DNA of 64,000 nt from positions 789,999 through 853,998 of the forward strand of contig NZ_BBRG01000001.1 of assembly GCF_000975155.1 (NCBI RefSeq). The letters are read 5' to 3'. The DNA is from Demequina globuliformis (GTDB taxonomy: Bacteria; Actinomycetota; Actinomycetes; Actinomycetales; Demequinaceae). The translations under genes and the position numbers were made by a program. Under the pieces are notes generated by a model that did not search any database, was not told the DNA's origin, and saw only the letters and a program-made list of their open reading frames with translations. The stretch's first letter is position 1. Each line of letters opens with the position of its first letter. Shown one piece after another: positions 54,823-62,422 of this stretch.

Positions 54823-56447
54823 TCTTCCTCCGGGGATGTTGCGACCTGAGTTCCGGTGGCCGTGGTCAGCACGCCGTCACGCTCGTCACGCACGGCACTG
54901 TCGTGCGCGGGCGCCCAGGCGGCCGCGGTGACCACTGTAGTCTTCCCGTCCGCACCTGGCTCCTGCGCACCGAGCGGGGCCAGCACCCATATGCGCCTGC
55001 GCGCGCCGAACAAGCTGAGGGCCAGGCCCGCCAGCGCGCCGACCGACGCGCCGAGCAGCCACGGCAGTGTGGGGTCGCGACGCAGGTCGAAAGCCGCGAA
55101 TCGCGGTACGGACTCCCACGTCACCGTCCCGAGGCCGTCCGGCAGCGTGATGGTCTCGCCCAATCTGAGCGGCACCAGCAGGGGCTCACCGTCGTCGCCG
55201 CGCACGGGGCTCAGTTGCGACTCATCCAGCTGGTAGACGTTCTGCGGCACGCCGCTGTCCAGACCAAGGTCGCCGGTGTAGGCCTGGAGGTAGATCACCG
55301 GGTTCGTGAGATCGGGGTGCGCGGAGATAGGGCCGGTATCGCTCGCGACAGCCGTGGGCAACAGTGTCGCCTTGAATCCCAGTTGTTCGCCCTCGGTGAC
55401 GTCAGGCACCTTGACGACTCCCGTGGACGTGTAGACACCGTCTTGCGGCAGGAACGGCACCGCACCCTGGAACGCCACTTCACCGGCGGAGTCCGTGATC
55501 GTGAAACGCGGAGCGTAGCCGTTGCCCTGGAGGTAGATTTTGGCGCCGTCGACCTGGATGGGACGGTTCACCTGTGCCTCAACCTCGCGCGGCTCCTTGC
55601 CCGGCTCCGTCAACGTCGCATGGGCGGTGAAATCCTCCGGCAGGCCCGTGGTGCCGAACACGGCGTCGAACTGGTCGAGCGAGAGAATCCATGGGTCTAG
55701 ATCGTCTTCGCTGAACAGCGCACCGGCCTCATACGAGTCGTATGCGACGACCGCGTTCGTGAAGGTGTCGCCTTCCACGATCAACGCTTGCCCGCGGTAG
55801 GTCAGCAGGGAACCGGCGGCAACGGCCACGAGGATTCCGATGAGCGACACGTGAAAGAGCAGGTTGCCAAGTTCGCGAACGTGGCCCTTGTGCGCCGACA
55901 GGGCGAGCACGGGCATTCCGTCGCGGTCCTCACGCTCGTCGACCCGAACGCGGTAGCCGGTGAACCACCGCACGGGGCCGCTGCCCGACAATTCCGTGCG
56001 CGCGGACTCAATGACCTGCGCTGGAGCGCGGTCAGTCGCGACCTCAAGCGGCTCGTAGCGGTCCAGGCGGCTAGGCGCGGCGGGGACCTCGGAGCGCAGC
56101 TCGCGCCAGTACACACCGACGCGCGGCACAATGCAGCCAATGAGCGACGCGAACAGCAGCACGTAGATCGCGGTGAACCACGCCGAGCCGAACACGTCGA
56201 GGAATCCCGTGGCGTCCAGGACGGGACCCCAGAACGGGTTGGCGTCGATGAAGGCGCGGGTGTCGCCAGCGTTCTGCGGCCATTGCGGCAGCACCGAGCC
56301 CGGGATGGCCGCGAGCGCGAGCGCAATGAGCAAGATCAGCGCGACACGCATCGAGGTGACTTGACGCCACGTCCACCGGAGCCAGCCGGTGACACCCAAG
56401 CGCGGGACGTCGGCGTAGGCGTAGTTGTCGATCTTCATGCGTGCCAT
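54819..56447 (-). CDS. resB: Cytochrome c biogenesis protein ResB
   Basis: 542-residue System II partner of CcsB: three membrane helices in the first 220 residues (including ILLIALALAAIPGSVLPQ and the HVSLIGILVAVAAG histidine region), a large extracytoplasmic domain and a last helix near residue 460. KGHVRELGNLLFHVSL is typical. The ATG shares one base with the ccdA stop (TGATG). Confidence 0.92.
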   Translation of the reverse strand: MARMKIDNYAYADVPRLGVTGWLRWTWRQVTSMRVALILLIALALAAIPGSVLPQWPQNAGDTRAFIDANPFWGPVLDATGFLDVFGSAWFTAIYVLLFASLIGCIVPRVGVYWRELRSEVPAAPSRLDRYEPLEVATDRAPAQVIESARTELSGSGPVRWFTGYRVRVDEREDRDGMPVLALSAHKGHVRELGNLLFHVSLIGILVAVAAGSLLTYRGQALIVEGDTFTNAVVAYDSYEAGALFSEDDLDPWILSLDQFDAVFGTTGLPEDFTAHATLTEPGKEPREVEAQVNRPIQVDGAKIYLQGNGYAPRFTITDSAGEVAFQGAVPFLPQDGVYTSTGVVKVPDVTEGEQLGFKATLLPTAVASDTGPISAHPDLTNPVIYLQAYTGDLGLDSGVPQNVYQLDESQLSPVRGDDGEPLLVPLRLGETITLPDGLGTVTWESVPRFAAFDLRRDPTLPWLLGASVGALAGLALSLFGARRRIWVLAPLGAQEPGADGKTTVVTAAAWAPAHDSAVRDERDGVLTTATGTQVATSPEEE

Positions 56448-57208
56448 CAGATCGCCACCCAGAACGAGTCAATCCAGCCCTGCAGCTCATTGGTGAGCGC
56501 GCCCCACAAGCCGGTGACGAGCATGACGCCCAAAATCACGAGCATCGCGCCGCCGACCAACTGCAGCGCGCGACGGTGCTTGCGCAACCACGCCAATACC
56601 CGACCCGACCGCTCGAACCACAGCGCAAGGGCCAGGAACGGCAACCCCAGGCCCAGGCAGTACGCGACCGCCAGGAGTGCGCCGCGACCGACGGTGCCTT
56701 CCGTCAGCCCCAGCGTGATCACTGCGGACAGCGTGGGGCCAATGCAGGGGGTCCAGCCCAGTCCAAACACAATGCCCAACACCGGTGCGCCCGCCAGACC
56801 GGCCTTGGGGCTCACGTGAAAGCGACGCTCGTTCTGCAAAAAGGGCATGGCACCCATGAACGCCAGACCCATCAAAATCACCACGACGCCGAGCACGCGA
56901 GTGATGATGTCGAGCTGGGCCTCGAACGCCGCGCCCGCTGCGGACACCACGATCGCGAGCGTCACAAACACCGCGGAGAAGCCCGCGATGAACAGCAGCA
57001 CCCCCAGCACCAGGCGCGGCCGGGACTTCTTGCCACCGGAGTCGGCGCCCGCCATCCCCGACACGTAGCCCAGGTACCCGGGCACGAGCGGCACCACACA
57101 CGGGGAGGCGAAACTCACGAGCCCCGCGAGCATCGCGATGGGGACCGCGAGCAGCAGGGAGCCCGACAGGACGGTCGAGGCAAAGTCCGAGCCGATGGAC
57201 TGAATCAC
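56447..57208 (-). CDS. ccdA: Cytochrome c biogenesis / thiol-disulfide transporter CcdA
   Basis: 253-residue membrane protein with six helices that carries reducing power across the membrane to TlpA-like thioredoxins. The two redox cysteines are in FASPCVVPLVPGYLGYVSG and FGLGWTPCIGPTLSAV, each in the CcdA-typical proline context. GTG start overlaps the tlpA stop (GTGA). Confidence 0.94.
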   Translation of the reverse strand: MIQSIGSDFASTVLSGSLLLAVPIAMLAGLVSFASPCVVPLVPGYLGYVSGMAGADSGGKKSRPRLVLGVLLFIAGFSAVFVTLAIVVSAAGAAFEAQLDIITRVLGVVVILMGLAFMGAMPFLQNERRFHVSPKAGLAGAPVLGIVFGLGWTPCIGPTLSAVITLGLTEGTVGRGALLAVAYCLGLGLPFLALALWFERSGRVLAWLRKHRRALQLVGGAMLVILGVMLVTGLWGALTNELQGWIDSFWVAI

Positions 57209-57765
57209 TGAAGCGCCCCATTGACGAGGGCTTCCATGGTCGACGGCTCGACGCGGCCCACGACCCGAGCGGCGACGCGGCCCTCGGTGTCCAGGACGAG
57301 CGTGGTGGGCACGGCATTGATGGAGACCAGGCCCTGCATCTGCGCAACGGCCTGACCATCCGAGTCATCGATGCTGGGGTACTCCACCTCAAAGGTGCGG
57401 TCAAATGCGTGAGCCGTCGCGGCATCGTCCCGACTGTTGACGCCCAGCACCTGAACGTCGTCGCGCGCGTCCAGGGCCACCAAATCCGGCGCCTCGGCGC
57501 GGCACGGCGGGCAGCTCGCGTACCAGGTGTTCACCAGCACCACTTGGCCCACATAGTCGGCGGTCGCGACAGGCTCGCCGTCAAAGTCAACGCCGGACAA
57601 CTCCAGCGCCTCGCCGCGCGCGTCGACCGCCCACTCCGTCACCGTGCCGTCACCACTGACGTAGCCAGGTGACTCCTCGATGCTTCCCGGCGCGCACGCT
57701 GAGAGCCACAGCACCAACGCCACCACCACCGCGGCAAGGATCACCAGCCGCGTGCTCCGCCTCAC
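57205..57765 (-). CDS. TlpA/ResA-like thioredoxin lipoprotein
   Basis: 186-residue extracytoplasmic thiol-disulfide protein that keeps apocytochrome c cysteines reduced. It has a signal segment with lipobox LSAC24 and the redox site WYASC85PPC88 in a thioredoxin fold; NAVPTTLVLD carries the cis-proline. The GTG at 57765 overlaps the phosphatase stop (GTGA); in-frame codons upstream lie within that gene. Position directly before ccdA-resB-ccsB supports the ResA role. Confidence 0.92.
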   Translation of the reverse strand: MRRSTRLVILAAVVVALVLWLSACAPGSIEESPGYVSGDGTVTEWAVDARGEALELSGVDFDGEPVATADYVGQVVLVNTWYASCPPCRAEAPDLVALDARDDVQVLGVNSRDDAATAHAFDRTFEVEYPSIDDSDGQAVAQMQGLVSINAVPTTLVLDTEGRVAARVVGRVEPSTMEALVNGALQ

Positions 57766-58382
57766 TTGGGCACCTCGATATGCGCCGCAGGCTCGCGATA
57801 CGTCATCGACACGGCCTCGCCATCCTCGATCGTGAAGGACGTCAGACTCGCCAAGCCACACTGACGCGAGCGCGGGTCGTGGACCATCGAGCGGCCCTCG
57901 AACGAGCAGCGCGTCACCCAAATGGGCAACTGGTGACTCACCATGACGGTGTCCGAGTCAGGGTTCGCGGCGGCCGCGTCTTTCACCGCGGCCCACATGC
58001 GGGCGCGCTGCTCCTTGTACGGCTCGCCCCATGAAGGCGCCCAGGGATTGCGTAGCTTCCACCAGTCGCGCGGATGCATGAAGTCGCGCGCGCCCTTGGT
58101 GAGAACGCGGCCTGCGAAGTCGTTGCCCGCCTCGATGATGCGCTCCTCCGTGGCGATCTCCAGGCCAAACGCCTTCGCCACCGGGGCAGCCGTCTCCTGC
58201 GCGCGCTGCAGTGGGGAGGCAATCACACGCCCCACAGGCACCTCGCGCGCGACCAGGTCATCGGCAACGGCCTGCGCCATCGCCTGGCCAGCATCGGACA
58301 GCCGAAACTGAGGCAGGCGGCCATACAAGACCTTGTCCGGGTTGTAGACGTGGCCGTGGCGGAGCAAGTGGACGACGGGCAT
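57762..58382 (-). CDS. Histidine phosphatase family protein
   Basis: 206-residue enzyme of the phosphoglycerate mutase-like superfamily. LLRHGHVYNPDKVLYGR holds the phosphorylated histidine and SHQLPIWVTRCSFEG the second catalytic histidine. Genes of this family regularly precede tlpA in the cytochrome c maturation operon of actinobacteria, but the substrate is unknown. The ATG at 58382 lies 7 nt after a GACAAT box; coupled to tlpA downstream. Confidence 0.85.
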   Translation of the reverse strand: MPVVHLLRHGHVYNPDKVLYGRLPQFRLSDAGQAMAQAVADDLVAREVPVGRVIASPLQRAQETAAPVAKAFGLEIATEERIIEAGNDFAGRVLTKGARDFMHPRDWWKLRNPWAPSWGEPYKEQRARMWAAVKDAAAANPDSDTVMVSHQLPIWVTRCSFEGRSMVHDPRSRQCGLASLTSFTIEDGEAVSMTYREPAAHIEVPK

Positions 58383-58389
58383 GGCCTCT

Positions 58390-58395
58390 ATTGTC
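58390..58395 (-). promoter_or_regulatory. -10 box GACAAT of phosphatase-tlpA-ccdA-resB-ccsB operon
   Basis: GACAAT on the minus strand ends 7 nt before the ATG at 58382. First base departs from the TANNNT pattern, so less certain. Confidence 0.4.
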
Positions 58396-58466
58396 ACCCA
58401 CGCGCGCGGGACCTCAGTCCTACGGGCCTCAACGGACCCTCCGCACCCCAGCCCGGGCATCGGCCC

Positions 58467-58703
58467 TTAGCGCAGGGCGCTCGTCAAACGGTCGGGGTCT
58501 ATGCGCCAAAACCCCACCACCGCACCGTCCACCGTCACCACCGGGATCTGCTCTCCGTACTGCGAGGTGAGGGCGGGGTCAGTCGAGATGTCGACTTCCG
58601 TCCACGTCACGCCGCGCTTCGCACACGTCTCTTCCACGAGGCGGCGCGCGTCATCGCACAAGTGGCATCCGGGACGTGAATAGAGGGTGACGCGTGTGGT
58701 CAT
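58467..58703 (-). CDS. Glutaredoxin-like protein (DUF836 type)
   Basis: 78-residue thioredoxin-fold protein with the redox motif C13HLC16 in YSRPGCHLCDDA and the cis-proline in EQIPVVTVDG. Length and motif fit the glutaredoxin-like DUF836 family. It precedes the cytochrome c maturation genes but has its own promoter: TAGGCT lies 6 nt before the ATG at 58703. Confidence 0.85.
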   Translation of the reverse strand: MTTRVTLYSRPGCHLCDDARRLVEETCAKRGVTWTEVDISTDPALTSQYGEQIPVVTVDGAVVGFWRIDPDRLTSALR

Positions 58704-58709
58704 GGCCAC

Positions 58710-58715
58710 AGCCTA
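58710..58715 (-). promoter_or_regulatory. -10 box TAGGCT of glutaredoxin gene (leaderless)
   Basis: TAGGCT on the minus strand ends 6 nt before the ATG at 58703, back to back with the TAGAGT box of the HAD gene. Confidence 0.55.
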
Positions 58716-58740
58716 CGTTCAGGGCCGCGCTCGCTATCGC

Positions 58741-58746
58741 TAGAGT
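58741..58746 (+). promoter_or_regulatory. -10 box TAGAGT of HAD gene (leaderless)
   Basis: TAGAGT ends 6 nt before the GTG at 58753; this decides the start between GTG and the adjacent ATG. Confidence 0.5.
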
Positions 58747-58752
58747 GAGACG

Positions 58753-59604
58753 GTGATGGCAGAGCATACCGACGAGGGCACGCGTGCTGCGGCGTTTTTT
58801 GACGTCGACAACACCGTGATCCGTGGCGCCTCGTCGTATCACATCGCACGCGGCCTCCAACGGCACGGGTTCTTCAAGGCGCACGACATTTTCCGCTTTG
58901 CGTGGGAGCAGGCCAGGTACGTCATGCTCGGCGAATCGCGTGAACAAATGGACCAGTTGCGGGAAGAAGCGCTGTCGATCATCAAAGGATGGTCGGTGGC
59001 AGAGATGATCGCGGTCGGTGAAGAGGTCTACGACGAGGTCCTCGCCCTGCGCATCTTCCCCGGCACCCGCGCACTCATCGACGAGCACCTTGCGGCCGGC
59101 CGCGAGGTCTGGTTCGTGACCGCCGCGCCTCAAGAGGTGGGGTCGATCATTGCGCAGCGACTCGGCGCCACCGGCGCGCTGGGCACCGTCGCCGAGAACG
59201 TCGACGGCATCTACACCGGACGCCTCACAGGCGACATGCTCCACCGCGAGGCCAAGGCGACGGCAGTGCAAGCACTCGCGCACGACCGCGGCCTCAACCT
59301 CGAGGCAAGCTACGCCTACGGCGACTCGATCAACGACGGGCCCATGCTGGAGACGGTCGGCCACCCCTGCGCCATCAACCCCGACGGCAAACTGCTCAAG
59401 ATGGCCAAGGAGCGCGGCTGGGGCGTCAAGGAGTTCCGCAAGCGACGCAAGAATGGCCGCCGCGGCATTGTCCGGGCCTCCGCCGCCGGCGCCGTGTGGG
59501 CGACCGTTGCGGTGGGGCGCGGTGTCAAGGCCGCAGGACGCACCACCGTTGGCCGCTTGACCGGCCGCCCGGTCGTGGAAGACGAGCGCGCGCAAAACCT
59601 CTAG
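58753..59604 (+). CDS. HAD-IB family hydrolase (SerB-like)
   Basis: 283-residue phosphatase of the haloacid dehalogenase superfamily, subclass IB. FFDVDNTVIRG is motif I with the nucleophilic aspartate, FVTAAPQE motif II and YGDSINDGPML motif IV. A basic C-terminal tail of about 60 residues (KKRRKNGRRG-like, then a hydrophobic patch) may attach it to the membrane. Substrate unknown; related proteins include phosphoserine phosphatase and lipid phosphatases. Confidence 0.87.
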   Translation: MMAEHTDEGTRAAAFFDVDNTVIRGASSYHIARGLQRHGFFKAHDIFRFAWEQARYVMLGESREQMDQLREEALSIIKGWSVAEMIAVGEEVYDEVLALRIFPGTRALIDEHLAAGREVWFVTAAPQEVGSIIAQRLGATGALGTVAENVDGIYTGRLTGDMLHREAKATAVQALAHDRGLNLEASYAYGDSINDGPMLETVGHPCAINPDGKLLKMAKERGWGVKEFRKRRKNGRRGIVRASAAGAVWATVAVGRGVKAAGRTTVGRLTGRPVVEDERAQNL

Positions 59605-59648
59605 CGAGCTCACCCCGAGCCACCGCATCGTGCGCTCACCCCCACTGT

Positions 59649-59700
59649 TCGTGCATGTGAGTGCCGGAATCACCGCGATTTCCGGCACTGACATGCACGA
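59649..59700. repeat. Long hairpin (21-bp stem, one mismatch)
   Basis: TCGTGCATGTGAGTGCCGG... at 59649-59669 pairs with 59680-59700 over 21 bp with a single G-G mismatch (59659/59690) and a 10-nt loop. It lies between the convergent HAD and bS22 genes, 45 nt past the HAD stop. Bidirectional terminator or REP-like element. Confidence 0.75.
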
Positions 59701-59732
59701 CCCCGGGGGGCGGGACCGCGGGTAGACGCAGA

Positions 59733-59766
59733 AACGCCCGCCCCACCGGAGGGTGGAACGGGCGTT
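59733..59766 (-). terminator. Terminator hairpin downstream of bS22
   Basis: AACGCCCG (59733-59740) pairs with CGGGCGTT (59759-59766), and CCACC/GGTGG extends the stem around a GGAG loop. On the minus strand the arm ends in GGGCGTTT, 35 nt past the bS22 stop. A second small stem, GCCGGG-ACTTG-CCCGGC (59778-59794), lies between. Confidence 0.7.
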
Positions 59767-59800
59767 ACGTGCGTCAAGCCGGGACTTGCCCGGCGTCACG

Positions 59801-59899
59801 CTACTTCTTGTTGCGGCGCTGGTGGCGCGTCTTGCGAAGCAGCTTGCGGTGCTTCTTCTTCGACATACGCTTGCGGCGCTTCTTGATGACGGATCCCAC
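59801..59899 (-). CDS. Small ribosomal protein bS22 (AURKAIP1/COX24-like)
   Basis: 32-residue, extremely basic peptide (18 Lys/Arg) that starts MGSVIKKRRKRMSKKKHRK. It is nearly identical to the mycobacterial 30S protein bS22, a tiny actinobacterial ribosomal subunit bound to 16S rRNA. The start is the GTG at 59899, with AGGTAGG a few nt upstream. A strong hairpin terminator follows. Such a gene falls below ordinary length cut-offs. Confidence 0.93.
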   Translation of the reverse strand: MGSVIKKRRKRMSKKKHRKLLRKTRHQRRNKK

Positions 59900-59967
59900 G
59901 GAACCTACCTCGAATCGATCAGGGTGCTTTCGGCGTCCAGTACGCGCTGGACGCGACAGACAAGGAC

Positions 59968-60207
59968 CTAGCCTACCGTGCCGGAGCGGCGCTCGTCATC
60001 TTCGCCGGCAAAGCCGCCCTGAAAGCCCGCCTGCTCCATGAACTGATCGACCGCAGCGCGGGGCACGCGATAGGAGCGCCCGAACTGCACAGCGGGGATC
60101 TCACCAGCGTGAATCCAGCGATACACCGTCATCCGCGACACACGCAGAAGTTGCGCGACCTCAGCTACCGTGAGGAACGTCGTGCGGGACCCGCCCTTGT
60201 CTGCCAT
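59968..60207 (-). CDS. BldC-like / excisionase-family helix-turn-helix protein
   Basis: 79-residue DNA-binding protein. FLTVAEVAQLLRVSRMTVYRWI is a MerR-type winged HTH (in pieces: TVAEVAQLLRVSRMTVYRWI), followed by HAGEIPAVQFGRSYRVPRAAV, the wing. Length and layout match BldC-type developmental regulators and excisionase-like proteins; no integrase is nearby, so BldC-like is favoured. The ATG at 60207 follows GGGAG. Divergent from trkH across a region with palindromic operator-like sites. Confidence 0.87.
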   Translation of the reverse strand: MADKGGSRTTFLTVAEVAQLLRVSRMTVYRWIHAGEIPAVQFGRSYRVPRAAVDQFMEQAGFQGGFAGEDDERRSGTVG

Positions 60208-60296
60208 GAAGTCATTCTCCCTCAGTGAACCCATCCGGCAGGTGTATCGGCCGAACACTGCCTCTACTGTAGGGGCAGAAGTGACAGTTGTGAAGA

Positions 60297-60346
60297 GTGT
60301 GAAACATGCCGATGATTGCAATGGCAGGTGTTTCACACCTGTGAAA
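60297..60346. promoter_or_regulatory. Operator-like palindromes between HTH gene and trkH
   Basis: TTTCACACCTGTGAAA (60331-60346) is a 7-2-7 palindrome. GTGTGAAACA (60297-60306) and TGTTTCACAC (60329-60338) form a second perfect 10-bp inverted repeat 22 nt apart, sharing the same half-site. A further TGTGAAG lies just upstream. The cluster is 45-95 nt before the trkH start and could bind the divergently encoded HTH protein or a global regulator. Confidence 0.6.
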
Positions 60347-60390
60347 GGTCCATCAGGCGCCGCATCCGGACGGCGCCCGTGAGGAGTTGC

Positions 60391-61764
60391 ATGGACAAGC
60401 TGCGCGACACCCGCGCTGCCGTGGGCGACTGGCTCGGCCGCGCCGCCTTGCGCTCCCCTGCACGCTTGGCACTGCTGTCATTCGCGGTCGTCATCCTCAT
60501 CTTCACCGCACTGCTGTCGCTACCAGCGGCCACGAGTTCCGGCGAGCGCGCACCGTTCATCGACGCGCTGTTCACGGCGACGTCCGCGGTCTGCGTGACC
60601 GGTCTCGTCACCGTGGACACCGGCACGTACTGGTCCGCATGGGGCCTAGCGATTATCGCGACCGGCATCAAGGTGGGCGGCCTGGGCATCATGACGCTCG
60701 CGTCGCTCATTGGACTAGCGGTCTCGCGGCGACTTGGCCTCACCCAGCGCCTGTTGGCCGCAGGCGAGGCCCGCGCATCCGGCCTGGGCGACCTGCGCTC
60801 ACTCCTGCGCACCGTCCTCGTGGTGTCCTTCACCGTCGAGGCATTGATCGCGGTCATCCTGCTACCGCGCTACATCATGCTCGACTACGGCTTCTGGAAG
60901 TCGCTGGGCTACTCCGTGTTCTACGGGATCTCCGCGTTCAACAACGCCGGGTTCACTCCGGATCCCGTGGGCCTATACCCCTACTCGAAGGACTTCTGGA
61001 TCTTGATCCCGATTGGCCTGGGCGTCTTCATTGGCGGCCTGGGCTATCCGGTGTACCTCAACCTCATGCGGCACTGGCGCCGGCCCCGCACCTGGTCGCT
61101 GCACACCAAACTCACCCTCGTCACGGTGTCCGTTCTCGCGGTCATCTCCGCTGGACTGCTCGCGATCTTCGAATGGTCCAACCCCAAGACGCTGGGCAAT
61201 CACAGTGCGGCAGAGACAGCCGGAAACCTCTTCTTCCAATCCATCAACCAGCGTTCGGGCGGCTTCGCGTCCTTCGACATCGGCAACGCGCGCGAGCAGA
61301 CCTGGCTGCTCGAAGACGTCCTCATGTTCATTGGTGGCGGGTCGGGTTCCACCGCGGGCGGCATTCGCGTGACCACTCTCGCCGTCCTGTTGCTCGCGAT
61401 CTGGGCTGAGGCCCGTGGCCGCCGCGACATGGAGGCCTTCGGCAAACGCATTGGCACGGAGGTCCTGCGCGGCGCGGTCGCGATCACCATGATCGGTATC
61501 GCGGTCGTCGTGGTGGGCACCGGCGTGTTCATGGCGCAGACCGACATTCCTTTGGACAGGGCACTTTACGAGGTCATTTCCGCCTACGCGACGTGCGGAC
61601 TGTCCACCGGCATCACCGCCGACCTGCCGCCGGAGGCAAAGACCACGCTGATTGTGCTCATGTATGTGGGGCGTGTGGGCTCAATGACCATCGCTGCCGC
61701 GCTAGCGTTGAACAAGCAGCGCCGCGTTATCCGTTACCCGTCAGAGAGGCCGATCATTGGCTAG
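60391..61764 (+). CDS. trkH: TrkH/KtrB-type potassium uptake channel subunit
   Basis: 457-residue membrane protein with the four M1-P-M2 repeats of the Trk/Ktr superfamily. Selectivity-filter-like loops are visible: TATSAVCVTGLVTVDTG, SAFNNAGFTP, QRSGGFASFDIG and SAYATCGLSTGIT. It carries K+ across the membrane together with the cytosolic TrkA subunit encoded next. The ATG at 60391 follows GAGGAG at 60381-60386; in-frame codons upstream run through the operator region. Confidence 0.93.
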   Translation: MDKLRDTRAAVGDWLGRAALRSPARLALLSFAVVILIFTALLSLPAATSSGERAPFIDALFTATSAVCVTGLVTVDTGTYWSAWGLAIIATGIKVGGLGIMTLASLIGLAVSRRLGLTQRLLAAGEARASGLGDLRSLLRTVLVVSFTVEALIAVILLPRYIMLDYGFWKSLGYSVFYGISAFNNAGFTPDPVGLYPYSKDFWILIPIGLGVFIGGLGYPVYLNLMRHWRRPRTWSLHTKLTLVTVSVLAVISAGLLAIFEWSNPKTLGNHSAAETAGNLFFQSINQRSGGFASFDIGNAREQTWLLEDVLMFIGGGSGSTAGGIRVTTLAVLLLAIWAEARGRRDMEAFGKRIGTEVLRGAVAITMIGIAVVVVGTGVFMAQTDIPLDRALYEVISAYATCGLSTGITADLPPEAKTTLIVLMYVGRVGSMTIAAALALNKQRRVIRYPSERPIIG

Positions 61765-62422
61765 CAACGACTCCACCGCATCCGGCGTCCTCGTCATTGG
61801 CCTGGGCCGTTTTGGTTCCGCGTTGGCCGACAACTTGGACGCCATGGACGTTGAGGTGCTCGCGGTCGAGAAGGACGCGGACCTGGTTGAGCGCTTCTCC
61901 AAGCGCATTCCCGTCGTGGAGGCAGACGCCGCTGACCCTCGCGCGCTTGAACAGCTGGGCGCGAAGGACTTCAGCGCGGCCGTGGTCGGGGTGGGGACCT
62001 CGCTCGAGGCCTCGGTGCTGATCACCGGAAACCTCGTGGACATTGGCATGCCAGAGATTTGGGCCAAGGCCATTTCCGACGAGCACGCCCGCATTCTGCG
62101 CCGTATTGGCGCGCACCACATTGTGTTGCCGGAGTCGGATGCGGGAGTGCGCGTCGCACACTCCGTTGGCGGCCGGATGCTGGACTACATCGAGATCGAT
62201 GAGGGCTTCACGATCGTCAAGATGAGCCCGCCCAAGGAGACTCACAACTTCACCCTGCGCGAGTTGAACCTGCGCGACAAGTACGGCATCCAGGTCATTG
62301 GCGTCATGAGCCCGGGCGAGGACTTCGAGTACGGCTCAAAGGACACCGTCATTCACGCAGATGACCTCTTGGTGATCGGTGGCGACGGGGACCTCGTGGA
62401 GCGGTTCGCTCAGCGCCCATGA
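61757..62422 (+). CDS. trkA: TrkA/KtrA-type potassium uptake regulatory subunit
   Basis: 221-residue cytosolic RCK protein that gates the TrkH channel. N-terminal Rossmann domain with VLVIGLGRFGSALADNL and the acidic end of strand 2 (VEKD), then a C-terminal RCK-C/TrkA-C domain with KDTVIHADDLLVIGG. TTG start lies inside the end of trkH (8-nt overlap), so translation is coupled. Confidence 0.93.
   Translation: MASNDSTASGVLVIGLGRFGSALADNLDAMDVEVLAVEKDADLVERFSKRIPVVEADAADPRALEQLGAKDFSAAVVGVGTSLEASVLITGNLVDIGMPEIWAKAISDEHARILRRIGAHHIVLPESDAGVRVAHSVGGRMLDYIEIDEGFTIVKMSPPKETHNFTLRELNLRDKYGIQVIGVMSPGEDFEYGSKDTVIHADDLLVIGGDGDLVERFAQRP

Noticed and set aside
59968-60207. HTH protein as a phage or integrative-element excisionase
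   Set aside because: No integrase, attachment-site repeat or other mobile gene lies nearby, and the protein fits the BldC-like group.
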